Under the pieces are notes generated by a model. That model ran no database searches and was not told the DNA's origin. It saw only the letters and a program-made list of their open reading frames with translations. 64,000 nt of DNA, from assembly GCA_963778465.1 (NCBI GenBank), contig CAVZUK010000003.1:310001-374000 (forward strand), written 5' to 3'. Below, one piece after another: positions 52,371-63,000 of this stretch (positions are counted from its first letter, which is position 1; each line of letters opens with the position of its first letter). Made by a program: the position numbers and the translations under genes. The stretch is from CAVZBW01 sp963778465 (GTDB lineage: Bacteria; Actinomycetota; Acidimicrobiia; Acidimicrobiales; RAAP-2).

Positions 52371-53054
52371 ATGGACTTGGCCGAGCTCCTGGCCCTGCCC
52401 GGCGTGAAGGAGGAGTGCGTCCTGCGCTCCCCGGTCGGCTTCATGGCGCTGCACGGTGGATCGCAGGACCGCGGGACGCACGAGATCGCCAGTCAGGCAG
52501 CCGAGCGGGTCGGGGCCTCTTACTACGCCATCGTCCAACCGAGCGGCTTGCGGGCCCACCTACCCTCGCGGCGCCACGATCCCGATCACTCGGAACATCT
52601 CAAAGCGTTTCTGCAACATGTCGCGATCGCCATCTCTGTGCACGGGTTCGGACGGGACTCCTTCGAGCTGAGGGTCGATGCTTCCGAGGGCGTCGTGATC
52701 GAGCCCTACGGTCCAGCACTTCGCGGGAACCAGACCGGCCCTCTCCGCGCGATCATCCTGGGCGGAGGGAATGCCGAGCTGCTGGACGTCGCACGCGAGT
52801 TGTTCCACGATCGCCTCGCGGGCTACCGCATCGCCGACGAGCGGGTGCGGCTCGGATTCCATCCCGACAACCCGGTCAACCTTCCTTCGGAGCACGGGGT
52901 GCAGGTCGAGCTTCCTCCGGGGCTGCGGGGCATCGGCGACTTGGGGGAGCAGCTCGTTCCCACGCAGGACGAGACCGTGAACGAAGTGATCGCGGCGCTG
53001 GTCGAGCTGGCCGATCGGGCCCGGGAACTGCTCGCAAAGGCCTCCTGCGTTTAG
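52371..53054 (+). CDS. Poly-gamma-glutamate hydrolase family protein
   Basis: 227 residues from ATG 52371. The N-terminal metal-binding segment GGSQDRGTHEIA is like HGGxxExGTxEIA of the phage/Bacillus gamma-PGA hydrolase family (PF05908), and HGFGRDSF and ILGGGN give further family pattern. It is a zinc carboxypeptidase-like fold. No signal peptide, so cytosolic action is likely. Convergent with the dienelactone hydrolase-like gene. Confidence 0.72.
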   Translation: MDLAELLALPGVKEECVLRSPVGFMALHGGSQDRGTHEIASQAAERVGASYYAIVQPSGLRAHLPSRRHDPDHSEHLKAFLQHVAIAISVHGFGRDSFELRVDASEGVVIEPYGPALRGNQTGPLRAIILGGGNAELLDVARELFHDRLAGYRIADERVRLGFHPDNPVNLPSEHGVQVELPPGLRGIGDLGEQLVPTQDETVNEVIAALVELADRARELLAKASCV

Positions 53055-53111
53055 GCAGCCGGCAACACCCCCCGGCTTCTCGCGCCCGTCGAACCGGGGT
53101 CTCTCGATCGA

Positions 53112-53831
53112 TCAGACGGGGCCGAGCCGCTCCTCGAAGAAGTCGAGCATGGCTCGCCATGACCGTTCGTCCGTGGGTTGGTGGTAGGCCACCCCGGGGA
53201 ATCCGGACATCTCGGCGTTGGGGTTGGTGAAGCTGTGCACCGCACCGCCGTAGAGGTTCATGCGCCAGTCGACGTCGGCATCCCGCATCTCCTGCTCGAA
53301 CGCCGCACGCTGGTCCGCTGGCACCATCGGATCGTCGGCGCCGATGCACACGAGGATCCCGGCCTTCACCTCACCCGATCGGGCGGGCCGTTGTGTCCCG
53401 AGCCCCGAGTGGAAGCCGACGACGACGCCAAGGTCGGCGCCGCTGCGTGCCAGCTCGAGGGCCATCGTGCCCCCGAAGCAGTAGCCGATGGCGGCCGTCC
53501 TGGTGGGATCGACCTCATCTTGAGCCAAGAGGATCGCCAACCCGGCGCTCGCCAGCTCCCGGGTCGCGTCGGGATCGCCCATGAGCGACCCCAGTCGCCC
53601 CATCATCTCGTCCTGCTGGAGCGGCTTGCCCTCGCCGTGGTAGTCGAGCGCGAAGGCGGCGTAACCCAAGCCGGCGAGGCGCTCGGCACGACCCTTCGCG
53701 TGTTCGTCGAGGCCCGGCCCCTCGTGACACACCAGCACGCCGGGGCGAGACCTCGGCTGCCCGTCGCCGATGGCCAGATGCCCGACCATCCGCCTCCCGC
53801 CGGCCGTGTACTCGATGTCCTCGATGCGCAT
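53112..53831 (-). CDS. Dienelactone hydrolase family protein
   Basis: 239 residues from ATG 53831. The nucleophile is Cys in GYCFGG near residue 115, as in dienelactone hydrolase; the acid lies in GADDPMVP and the His in GAVHSFTNP near residue 200. Probably hydrolyses a lactone or ester in a catabolic route. It stands 163 bp from the dehydrogenase gene upstream on the same strand. Confidence 0.9.
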   Translation of the reverse strand: MRIEDIEYTAGGRRMVGHLAIGDGQPRSRPGVLVCHEGPGLDEHAKGRAERLAGLGYAAFALDYHGEGKPLQQDEMMGRLGSLMGDPDATRELASAGLAILLAQDEVDPTRTAAIGYCFGGTMALELARSGADLGVVVGFHSGLGTQRPARSGEVKAGILVCIGADDPMVPADQRAAFEQEMRDADVDWRMNLYGGAVHSFTNPNAEMSGFPGVAYHQPTDERSWRAMLDFFEERLGPV

Positions 53832-53994
53832 GCACCCTCCCCTGTCGAGGCCGCAGTCCTCACCATCGGACCCTGCGTCGCGGTGGCCACAAGTCCACGA
53901 GACAGTACCCGGAAAGGGTGGGGCGCCGAGGCGAGACCGGCAGCGTCGCCGGTGGTGGCTCGCCGGATGGACGACGATGACCGTTGCGAAGCGC

Positions 53995-55233
<1,239 letters not shown>

Positions 55234-55265
55234 GCGATGAGGCTACCGACGGCCGTACGGACGGA

Positions 55266-55946
55266 CTACGGCCGGTCCGCCGTCAGAAATCGGATCGCGG
55301 CGTCGATCGAGCGGTAGTCCTTCGGGGTCGCGAAGTGGTCGACTCCGGGCAGGACGACGAGGTTCGCGTCGGGCAGGGTTGCGACGAGCCGGTCGGCGGG
55401 CCCGACGAAGTCCTTGTCGCCGAGCACGAGAAGCACCGGGCAGGCGACCCGGCCCAGTGCGGCCTCCTCCAGGGCGGGCGAGGACCGGCGCATGAGGGCG
55501 GCCAGGGCCGCCCGATCGTTGCGGGGGTCGGCAGCCAGTTTGTCGAAGACCCGCATCCCGATCTCGTCGGGCGACGTCCCCTTCTCGATCACGTCCGCCA
55601 GGGCGGCTTCCTGGTCGCCAAGGAAGACGTTGTCCCCCACGCCCATGAGGACGAGCCGGCCGAAGCGCTCCGGGTGGCGGGTGGCCAGTGTCAGCAGGAT
55701 CCGGGATCCCAGCGAGAAGCCGATGGCGTCGACCTGAGGTCGGTCCTCGAAGGTCTCGAGCACCGACTCTTCGAGGTTCTCGTAGGCGGCGGGATCAGTT
55801 GGCTTGGGGGAGGAACCGTGCCCGGGCAGGTCCCCGCCGATGGCCTCGAGGCCCTCGTCTGCCAGGATCTCCGGCCAACCGTCATCGGCCCAGCCATGCT
55901 GGTACGACGAGGCGAAACCGTGCACGAGGACCACGGGGTTGGGCAC
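55266..55946 (-). CDS. Alpha/beta-fold hydrolase
   Basis: 226 residues. VVLVHGFASSYQHGW forms the oxyanion region, the nucleophile elbow is GFSLGS near residue 78, the acid is in LGDKDFVGP and the His in GVDHFATP near residue 204. Small esterase/hydrolase type; no substrate clue. Lies 32 bp downstream of the dehydrogenase start, same strand, and 65 bp below the xylulokinase stop. Confidence 0.87.
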   Translation of the reverse strand: MPNPVVLVHGFASSYQHGWADDGWPEILADEGLEAIGGDLPGHGSSPKPTDPAAYENLEESVLETFEDRPQVDAIGFSLGSRILLTLATRHPERFGRLVLMGVGDNVFLGDQEAALADVIEKGTSPDEIGMRVFDKLAADPRNDRAALAALMRRSSPALEEAALGRVACPVLLVLGDKDFVGPADRLVATLPDANLVVLPGVDHFATPKDYRSIDAAIRFLTADRP

Positions 55947-56011
55947 GAGCGAAGGCTACTTCGGCGCCGAGTGCTGCTCGTCTGCCGCCGGCAGGTCGAG
56001 CTCCCCGGCCA

Positions 56012-57427
56012 TCACCGGTCGCACGAGGCCATCGCTGCTGCGAAGGCCGCACGGATGGCTGCCCCGTCGACCTGGGCGTCGGGCTCGACGAGCACACCCG
56101 CCCCGAGGCCCCAAGCGTCGGCGACGTCGTCGAAGCGCCGCCCCAGGTGGACGCCTGCGGCCTGCACGGCGGCGCCGGTGGCGACCAGCTCTCCCTCTTC
56201 GGGGACGATGATCGCGCGCCCGGTGAGGTCAGCGACCACTTGACGGTAGGCGGCGCTATGCGCCCCGCCGCCGATGAGGAAGACCCGGCCCGGGGTCGGC
56301 CCCAACGAGTCCGCCCCCGCCAAGAGGTTGCAGACGACCCCTTCAATCGCCGCGCGAGCCAGATGAGCCGGCTCGATGTCGTTGCGGAGCCCGAGCATCG
56401 TGCCCGCCGCCGCAGGACGATTCGGTGTCCTCTCGCCGTCGAGATGGGGGACGAGGACGAGGTCTCGGGCGCCGGGCGGTGAATCGAGGGCCAGCTCGTC
56501 AAAGCGACCGTGGTCGACCCCGAGCAGCCGGGCGATGGTCTCGGTCACCTTGGTCGCGTTCATGGTGCACACCAACGGGAGGTAGTGGCCCGTCGCGTCG
56601 GCGAAGCCCGCCACCGTGCCCGTCGGATCCGCTGCCGGCTGATCGCTCATCAGGAACGCCGTGGCGCTCGTCCCGAGACTCAGCACGAGATCACCGTGCC
56701 GCAGGCCAAGCCCGAGGCCGGCTGCCATGTTGTCCCCGGTCCCGGGCGCGACGAGGGCGCCGTTCCCCGTCCACTCGCCGACCGCCGTGTCGGGGCTCGA
56801 GACCTCGGGCAGGCGCGCCAACCAGTCCACGTCGGGGTCGACGAGCTCCAAGAGGTCGATCCGGTAGCGCTCCTCCTTGGGTGACCAGTAGCCGGTGCCC
56901 GACGCATCGCCGCGGTCGGTGACCTGACGGCCGCTCAGCCGAAAGGTGAGCCAGTCGTGAGGGAGGAGAACCGAGGCCACCCGAGCAAAGGTGGCCGGCT
57001 CGTTGCGGGCCAACCACCGAAGCTTGGTGATGGTGAAGCCCGCAAGGGGCACGCTCCCGCACGCCTGAGCCCAGGCCAGCGAGCCGCCAGGAAGGTCGGC
57101 AACGAGGATGTCGGCGTCCTCCGCGGACTCCGTGTCGTTCCACAGCTTGGCCGGGCGCAAGACTTCTCCCGCTTGGTCCAGGACGACCAAACCCTGCTGT
57201 TGGGCGCCGACAGCGACGGCGGCTGGCGTTTGTGCCTCGGGCACGCCGGCACCCGCCAAGGCGGCTTGGAGCGCGGACTCCCACTCATGGGGATGCTGCT
57301 CGCTGCGGGGCGGCGTGGTGGGGGGATGAGGCGCTCGCCCGGATGCCAAGACCTTGCCCGTCTCGACGTCTCGAACCAGTACCTTGCAGGCGGACGTGGA
57401 CGAGTCCACGCCGACGACGACCGCCAC
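56012..57427 (-). CDS. xylB: FGGY-family carbohydrate kinase, xylulokinase-like
   Basis: 471 residues, GTG start. VVGVDSSTSACKVLVRD is the ATP-phosphate motif, AVGAQQQGLVVLD and LWNDTES follow XylB, with LSLGTSATAF near residue 233 and FLIGGGAHSAAYRQ near residue 395. It phosphorylates D-xylulose or a related ketose. Next gene upstream is a second FGGY kinase, hinting at a sugar-use locus, although no isomerase or transporter is visible. Confidence 0.9.
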   Translation of the reverse strand: MAVVVGVDSSTSACKVLVRDVETGKVLASGRAPHPPTTPPRSEQHPHEWESALQAALAGAGVPEAQTPAAVAVGAQQQGLVVLDQAGEVLRPAKLWNDTESAEDADILVADLPGGSLAWAQACGSVPLAGFTITKLRWLARNEPATFARVASVLLPHDWLTFRLSGRQVTDRGDASGTGYWSPKEERYRIDLLELVDPDVDWLARLPEVSSPDTAVGEWTGNGALVAPGTGDNMAAGLGLGLRHGDLVLSLGTSATAFLMSDQPAADPTGTVAGFADATGHYLPLVCTMNATKVTETIARLLGVDHGRFDELALDSPPGARDLVLVPHLDGERTPNRPAAAGTMLGLRNDIEPAHLARAAIEGVVCNLLAGADSLGPTPGRVFLIGGGAHSAAYRQVVADLTGRAIIVPEEGELVATGAAVQAAGVHLGRRFDDVADAWGLGAGVLVEPDAQVDGAAIRAAFAAAMASCDR

Positions 57428-57610
57428 TAGCGGGACCCGAGCAGCAGATCTGTCGGAGCGGTGAAGCGTCGCCGGTTACTCGACACGATCAACCCCCTCC
57501 CCCCAGGCCTGGACGTATAGACGCAGATAGGCTGACAGGAGAGATTGTAGACGGAACGGAATCCGCGTGGAGGAGCCATTGGAGCCGATGGAGGAGTCCC
57601 GCATGGGGGC

Positions 57611-58963
57611 TCACGATGGCTCGAACCTCCGAGGCGGGTTGGCCGCGGCTTGGATCGACCGCATCTCGTCGAGGCCGTAGGGCAGGGTCCCGAGCGCCCG
57701 CGCCTGAACCATGACGTTGCCGACGGCCGTGGCCTCCGCCGGGCCCGCCAGGACCGGGAGACCTGCGGCGTCCGCGGTCAGCTGACAGAGGAGATCGCTC
57801 TGCGAGCCCCCGCCGACGATGTGGACGGCCTCGACCGGGTTGCCGACCAGCCGCGAAGCAGCGCGAACCGTGTGTGCGTAGGCCTCGGCGAGGGAATCGA
57901 GAATGCACCGAATGATCTGGGCGGGGTCCATGGCGGCCCCGACCGCGGTGCCGATCCGCTCCGGCATGTTCCCCGGGGAAAGGAATGCCGGGTCGCTGAC
58001 GTCGATCCGGGGCCCTCCGGCTGGCACGGATGCCGCCGCATCGAGGAGTGCCTCGAGGTCACGACGTTGCCAGGCCCGCCGGCATTCCTCGACGAGCCAG
58101 AATCCCGAGAGGTTCTTCTGGAATCGGGTGCGGTTGTCCAGGCCGAGCTCGTTGGTGAAGCCGGCTTGCCGGGCCACCTCGGTCAGGATCGGACCGGTGG
58201 CCTCCATGCCGACGATCGACCACGTGCCACAGGAGATGAAGGCGAAACGACCGATCGTCGCCGGTACTCCGACGACGGCGGAGGCCGTGTCGTGCGAGGC
58301 GACTGCGACAACCGGAATACCTTCGGGCGTCGTACCCCGGATCGAACCGGCCCCTTCGACGGGAGGAAGCAGGCCCGTGGGCAGCCCCAGGCGGTCGAAC
58401 AGCGCTTCGGACCAGGCATTGCTGCGTGCATCGAGGAGCCCGGTCGTCGAGGCCGCCGTCACCTCGCTACGCAGCTGACCGGTGAGCCAGTAGGCGAAGA
58501 GGTCGGGTAGCAGGACCGCTCGGGCCGCCCGGCTCCAAAGGGGTCCGTGCCGCTCGGCGACGAGCTGGTACACCGTGTTGATCGACGCTTCCTTGACCCC
58601 GGTCGCCGCATAGAGCTCTTCGGGTCGCACGAGCGCATGAGCCTCTTCCATCGCCGCAGCTGTCCGGGTGTCCCGATAGGCGGTCGGCTGCGCGAGGAGC
58701 TCTCCCTCGACGTCGAGGAGGCCGTAATCGACGCCCCATGTGTCGATCCCGACCGATGCGACGTCCCGGGCCTCGCGGAGACCCGTCATCATGTGGTCGT
58801 AGAGGCCGGTCACGTCCCAGCGCAAATGGCCGCCCCCTTCGATCATGGCGTTCGCGAAGCGGTGGACCGGGAAGAGCTTGACCCGGCCGTCCACGACCTC
58901 ACCCCGCATGACCCGCCCGCCCGATGCCCCGAGGTCCACGGCGGCAAAGCTCTGGCGGGCCAT
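57611..58963 (-). CDS. rhaB: Rhamnulokinase-like FGGY kinase
   Basis: 450 residues from ATG 58963. AAVDLGASGGRVMRG is the N-terminal motif and is specific to RhaB-type kinases; SVGIDTWGVDYGLLD, FISCGTWSIVG and HIVGGGSQSDLLCQLTAD are also RhaB-like. It phosphorylates L-rhamnulose or a near relative. It precedes xylB on the same strand with a 183-bp gap. Confidence 0.92.
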   Translation of the reverse strand: MARQSFAAVDLGASGGRVMRGEVVDGRVKLFPVHRFANAMIEGGGHLRWDVTGLYDHMMTGLREARDVASVGIDTWGVDYGLLDVEGELLAQPTAYRDTRTAAAMEEAHALVRPEELYAATGVKEASINTVYQLVAERHGPLWSRAARAVLLPDLFAYWLTGQLRSEVTAASTTGLLDARSNAWSEALFDRLGLPTGLLPPVEGAGSIRGTTPEGIPVVAVASHDTASAVVGVPATIGRFAFISCGTWSIVGMEATGPILTEVARQAGFTNELGLDNRTRFQKNLSGFWLVEECRRAWQRRDLEALLDAAASVPAGGPRIDVSDPAFLSPGNMPERIGTAVGAAMDPAQIIRCILDSLAEAYAHTVRAASRLVGNPVEAVHIVGGGSQSDLLCQLTADAAGLPVLAGPAEATAVGNVMVQARALGTLPYGLDEMRSIQAAANPPRRFEPS

Positions 58964-59053
58964 GTTCAACGCACGTCGGAAGTCAGCTGGGAAGTTCGGG
59001 GACAACGAGATGCAGGAAACGGGCAGTCCTCGCGCTGCGGTTCGTGACCACGA

Positions 59054-59950
59054 TCAGCCCGAGCACGCTCGGTGAACCTCGACGATGACCTGCTGGAACC
59101 CCTCCAGGGTCTCGATCGGTGCGAAATCGGTGAACCACACGTAGAACCGGTCCACGCCACGGTTCCTGAGAGCGATGAATTGGTCCGCAAGCTGATCCGC
59201 GGTCCCGATCATGATGCCACCGCTCGCCATATTCCCTCCGAAGCGCCGTTGTGCGAGTTGCGTCACCTTGTCCCGATGGGACTCGTCGGGAAGGAGGGCA
59301 ACCATCGGCTGGATTGAGACCCGAGCGTTCCCGGCCTTGTCTCGGATCTCGTCCAGTTTCCCCAGGTGGTTGATGGGGAGGTTGCACCAATCCGCGTAGC
59401 GACGAACGAGCTCGAGCGTCCGGTTGCCGACGCCACCGATGATGATCGGAATCGGTCGGGAGGGAGTCGGTCGTTGCTGAGCCGCGATGACCGTGAAGTG
59501 GGCGCCCTGGTAATCCACCATCTCGCCAGTCCAGAGCTGTCGCATGATGTCGAGTGACTCGCTGAGTCGTCCGACCCTCCCCTTGGCTTCCGAGGACCCC
59601 ACGCCGAATGTCTCCAATTCCGTCGGCGTCGAGCCCCAGCCGATACCGAGCTCGAAGCGACCGTCGGAGGCGTGGTCCAGCGAGGTGACCTGGCGGGCCA
59701 GCACCGCCGGGTGTCGGAACGCGTCACACAGCACGAGGTGGCCGACTTTCAGGCTGGTCGTGTGGGCGAGAACCCAGCCAGCGATCGTCATGGACTCCCA
59801 CATGTCGTGCTCGAGCGCGAGAGGTGGGGCGAGGTGATCCATGAAGGCGATGCCTTCGAATCCGCTTGCCTCTGCCGCGATTGCTCGTTCGACGATGGTC
59901 CCTGGGGTCATCCGCATCTGTGGAAGGAAGAGATGGAAGTTCGGCGTCAC
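59054..59950 (-). CDS. LLM class F420-dependent oxidoreductase
   Basis: 298-residue luciferase-like TIM barrel, GTG start with GGAACGGAG before it. FHLFLPQMRM, GFEGIAFMDHLAPP, GHLVLCDAFRHPAVLA, IGWGSTPTE and PIIIGGVGNRT follow the F420 branch. It is a different subgroup from the LLM enzyme at 29783. Substrate unknown. Confidence 0.9.
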   Translation of the reverse strand: MTPNFHLFLPQMRMTPGTIVERAIAAEASGFEGIAFMDHLAPPLALEHDMWESMTIAGWVLAHTTSLKVGHLVLCDAFRHPAVLARQVTSLDHASDGRFELGIGWGSTPTELETFGVGSSEAKGRVGRLSESLDIMRQLWTGEMVDYQGAHFTVIAAQQRPTPSRPIPIIIGGVGNRTLELVRRYADWCNLPINHLGKLDEIRDKAGNARVSIQPMVALLPDESHRDKVTQLAQRRFGGNMASGGIMIGTADQLADQFIALRNRGVDRFYVWFTDFAPIETLEGFQQVIVEVHRACSG

Positions 59951-60225
59951 GTCTACTCCGTTCCTTGATAAGGGTTGCTCGACTCGCGGTGTACGGGGTC
60001 CACCCTGCCACCGCGCAGACGATATGTCCCACCCGGGGCCATGGTGGCGATCAACTTTCGGGGGGTCGGCACCTCGTCTGTCGTGAAGGAAGTCGCTCGG
60101 AGGTGGAAGAACCGAGTCTCTTGCGCGATGGGTGTGTCGTTCGGCTCCGGGCCTCGGTAGGAACGTCCGTTTGGGCTGTGGATCAACGATCCAGGCCTCG
60201 AGCGCATGTCTCCAGAGGAGTCGGC

Positions 60226-60624
60226 ACGTTCGACAACCCCGACAACGTCTACGAGCACGTCCCGTTCTCTACGACCCCGGGGAGACCTGGTGGTCTCTGC
60301 TCGGGCGCCCACCTACCGGTCGGACTCCTTCACGGCGGTGAACAACCTCGGCCGCACCGCGGTCGAGGGGCCGGACGTCCGGTACTGGTCGTGTGCATCG
60401 TGCTCAAGAGCCTCCACACCGGCGATTGCGTCCGAGATGACCCCGTCCGCTTCCCGCCGGGCAGCAGTACCTTCCGGCTCATCGTGTCGCCCACCTGTCC
60501 GGTGGCCGGTTACGCCAACTGCTTGGTGGCCGGGCCCGAGCCGCTACAGGTGTCCCTCGCCTACCGCTACCCGCTGCCGGCCCCAGCCTTTGCACCTCAG
60601 GCATTCCAAGGTCCCTACGGTCTT
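60226..60624 (+). pseudogene. Decayed gene for a secreted-type protein
   Basis: One protein can be followed through changing frames: DNPDNVYEHV in one, then RGDLVVSARAPTYRSDSF and VEGPDVRYWS in another, then HTGDCVRDDPVRFPPGSS back in the first to about 60624. At least two frameshifts and no start codon are present. The DNxDN-Y, GDxVVxRxxP and RYWS pattern recalls exported proteins of unknown role in actinobacteria. It ends beside the copied merR fragment. 59951-60225 shows nothing else. Confidence 0.5.
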
Positions 60625-60636
60625 ACGGCCGACGCC

Positions 60637-60727
60637 GGATCCAGCCCCTGCGCGGGATCCCTCTGCTCATAGCCGAGGGCAACACACGCCTCGTGGTGTG
60701 CCGGCTCGACCCGTAGGGTGAGCTCAG
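60637..60727 (+). repeat. 91-bp direct repeat, copy of part of the merR gene
   Basis: Matches 61964-62054 over 91 bases without gaps, with 8 differences that I counted by eye (about 91% identity), at a constant offset of 1327. The source lies inside the MerR reading frame, in its C-terminal domain, so this copy is a displaced gene fragment on the 3' side of the SCO6745-like gene. Confidence 0.88.
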
Positions 60728-60731
60728 AGGC

Positions 60732-61649
60732 TCATCGAGCGGGAAGGCGAGAAGCTGGCTGATAGTTGGGACCGGCGGTCTCGTCGACTCGCTGCAGTAA
60801 GAGTTCGCAGGGTGGTTCGAACTCGGCGGCGAAGCGCTCCGATACTTCGAATCCCAGCAGTTCCCAGACCGAACCCGTAAGGAAGTCGGTGTCGTCCTCG
60901 ATCCGCTGCCGTAGTGCCAGCCCGGCCTCGGTGACGGCACCGTCGCCGGCAAGACCCTTTCGCTCGAGCGCCTGCCAGCCGGCAGTGATTTCGTCGACGC
61001 TGGATCCCCGTGACCGGGGGAGCCAGTCACGCTCGTAGACGAGCCAAGCGTTGTGGAGGATCGACGCTTCGATTCCCGACAGGCCAGCCGCCGCCACCAA
61101 TGCCCAGTGGGTATCACCGCGCCATTCCCGCAGGCAGTTCACGGCGTGCCAGCCTGATAGCAGTGGGTCGTCGGGAGGCTCCATACGCAGGTGGGCGGCG
61201 AAGAGGACGCGGCCAACCGTTGGCAAGCGTCGGACGACTGGCCACAGTTCTGGACCTAGCGTTTCGAGCGGCGCACAAATGCCCGGGGCGTGACGTCGAA
61301 GGCCTTCGAGCACTGCGTCGTCGCGTGCCCTCCAATACGGTGCGAAGTCCTGCGCAACCTCGAAGGTGACCCGGATGGCCGATGGACTAATCGAACCGAA
61401 TGCGGCGATCACCGCGTCGGGACCGGCTAGTGCCAGTGGAGCAGCCCGGGCTGCGATGTAACCCAAGGGACCGGGCAATCCGAGCGGTTCGTAGCGGGCG
61501 ATCGCTCCGGGGTCCCAAAAGATCCATCCGATGGTGGTCTGCACTGACCGACTGTTGCGCTTGGCGACGGCCGCCCAGTCGGTAGGTCCCTGCTCGGCCT
61601 GCACATGGAATGCCGAACCGTGCCCTGTCGCAATCTGCCCTTCTGACAC
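60732..61649 (-). CDS. SCO6745 family protein
   Basis: About 305 residues from GTG 61649 (an open frame extends to 61697). Conserved segments include YEPLGLPGPLGYIAARAAPL, LPTVGRVLFAAHLRM, REWRGDTHWALVAAAGLSG and a C-terminal winged-helix-like part (LERKGLAGDGAVTEAGLALR). The family is widespread in actinobacteria and without known function; the C-terminal part looks DNA-binding. It sits between the two copies of the 91-bp repeat. Confidence 0.78.
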   Translation of the reverse strand: MSEGQIATGHGSAFHVQAEQGPTDWAAVAKRNSRSVQTTIGWIFWDPGAIARYEPLGLPGPLGYIAARAAPLALAGPDAVIAAFGSISPSAIRVTFEVAQDFAPYWRARDDAVLEGLRRHAPGICAPLETLGPELWPVVRRLPTVGRVLFAAHLRMEPPDDPLLSGWHAVNCLREWRGDTHWALVAAAGLSGIEASILHNAWLVYERDWLPRSRGSSVDEITAGWQALERKGLAGDGAVTEAGLALRQRIEDDTDFLTGSVWELLGFEVSERFAAEFEPPCELLLQRVDETAGPNYQPASRLPAR

Positions 61650-61797
61650 GCCGTGACCGTACCGCCTAGCGCCGAGATCGCCGATCCGATCCCGCAAACT
61701 CTCTCGAGGGCCGGCCTCGAAGAGGCCCAGCGCCGGCGCCCGTAAAGCGGTGTCTCAGGGAGGCCGAGCTCGACGGCGCCGAGTCTGAGCTCGAAGA

Positions 61798-62652
61798 TCA
61801 CGCGAACGCCACGGCAAAGTCGCACTCAGGTGCGGTCGCGGGGTAACGCCAGCGATAAGTGATCCGCACGCCGAGATCCTCGGGTCGGACCGACAGCTGC
61901 TCCGAGTCAATGTGCTCCTCGCCCCAGGTCTGCAAGGCCTCTGAGGCCAGCGACACCTGCGCGGGATCCAGCCCCTGCGCGGGATCCCTCTGCCCGTAAT
62001 CGAGGGCAACATACGCCTCGCGGTGTGCGGGCTCCACCCGTAGGGTGAGCTCAGGGAACTGTTCGGCCAGCGCTTCGGCTTCAGCGTCGGGAACCGGCTT
62101 ACACCACTCAACCGGGCCATCGCTATCCCTGCTCACCTCGCCCCAATAGATCGAGAAGATGGCACCCTCCCGGCTCTCAAGCCTTGGAAACCGTGGATCG
62201 CGGACGACACCGATGAACTCCTTGCCGAGCGCCCAAGCCCCAGCTTCGTCGACGTTGCGCTTCAAGCACAGCAGGCTGCGCTGGGGTATCTCCCAGGTGG
62301 CGACCTTGTACATGACGGTGCTCCTTCCGGTCAGTCGATCAACGAGGGCGGCGACGAGCTCCCGGCGAGCGGCGTGTTGAGCGTCGGCCTGGCACCAAAA
62401 CGCCGTCACTCGCTCGGCCATCTCCGTCGGCTCGAGCGGCAACCACTCCTTGACGGCCGAGAGTGGGACCGCAATATGGCGGAGCGTCGCGACCAGTCGT
62501 GCCTGTTCGAGTTGGGTACCCTGGTAGTAGCGATAGCCGGAGTGCTCGTCGACGCGTGCCGGTGACAGCAGACCAAGCCCGTCGTAGAGGCGGAGCGCCT
62601 TCGGTGACAGGCGGGACCGCCGGGCGAACTCCCCGATGCTGATCTCCTCCAC
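61798..62652 (-). CDS. MerR family regulator with GyrI-like effector domain
   Basis: 284 residues. The N-terminal HTH (SIGEFARRSRLSPKALRLYD) and wing (SGYRYY) are MerR-type, a coiled-coil follows near residues 85-110, and a GyrI/BmrR-like ligand-binding domain fills the rest (TVMYKVATWEIPQR to the end). Such regulators sense lipophilic or cationic drugs. AGGAGGTGA precedes GTG 62652. It has its own MerR-style promoter (62703-62725). Confidence 0.9.
   Translation of the reverse strand: MEEISIGEFARRSRLSPKALRLYDGLGLLSPARVDEHSGYRYYQGTQLEQARLVATLRHIAVPLSAVKEWLPLEPTEMAERVTAFWCQADAQHAARRELVAALVDRLTGRSTVMYKVATWEIPQRSLLCLKRNVDEAGAWALGKEFIGVVRDPRFPRLESREGAIFSIYWGEVSRDSDGPVEWCKPVPDAEAEALAEQFPELTLRVEPAHREAYVALDYGQRDPAQGLDPAQVSLASEALQTWGEEHIDSEQLSVRPEDLGVRITYRWRYPATAPECDFAVAFA
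61964..62054 (+). repeat. 91-bp direct repeat, source copy inside merR
   Basis: The parent of the fragment at 60637-60727. It lies within the GyrI-like domain coding region, so the MerR gene remains intact. The pair brackets the SCO6745-like gene. Confidence 0.88.
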
Positions 62653-62702
62653 AAATCACCTCCTCGTTCTCGAGCAGGACGCCCGATGAGCTCAGTCTGG
62701 GG

Positions 62703-62725
62703 CTTGCCCCAAGGGGAAGGTCAAG
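62703..62725 (-). promoter_or_regulatory. MerR-type operator/promoter with long spacer
   Basis: On the minus strand TTGACC (62724-62719) serves as -35; a 19-base spacer separates it from CAGACT (62699-62694), a weak -10. Imperfect arms CTTGCCC and GGTCAAG form the dyad. A 19-base spacer with a dyad across it is the known MerR activation layout. Lies 42 bp ahead of merR, so autoregulation is likely. Confidence 0.55.
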
Positions 62726-62880
62726 ACAAGCCCGGAAGGATTCCGCACGCACGATGAGGTGTCGTCCTCTGCGAGGACGCATCAAATCGAGAATGCCCCA
62801 CATTTCAGAGGGTCCCCTGACCTGGGCGATGGCAACGCCCACCGAACGGGCTCGTCAAGGTACGCGGGACCATCGACGGC

Positions 62881-62899
62881 CTACCCAGTCCGTGGGTAG
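62881..62899. repeat. Short hairpin in the merR/DinB-like intergenic region
   Basis: CTACCCA and TGGGTAG form a 7-bp stem with a 5-base loop. It is the only other structure seen in the 348-bp gap 62653-63000 beyond the MerR promoter. Confidence 0.35.
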
Positions 62900-63000
62900 G
62901 ACCCAGCAGCCCCGGTACGCACGACCCGAGTGGGCGAGGATCAGTGGGTCGCCGGTCGACGCCTACCGTTTGGCTGGATGACGCTAGAAGGAACACCCCC

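Noticed and set aside
57650..58510. Plus-strand frame opposite rhaB
   Set aside because: No motif; rhaB signatures are clear on the minus strand.
62754..62981. Small plus-strand gene in the merR/DinB-like gap
   Set aside because: Arg/Pro-rich, no SD, no motif.
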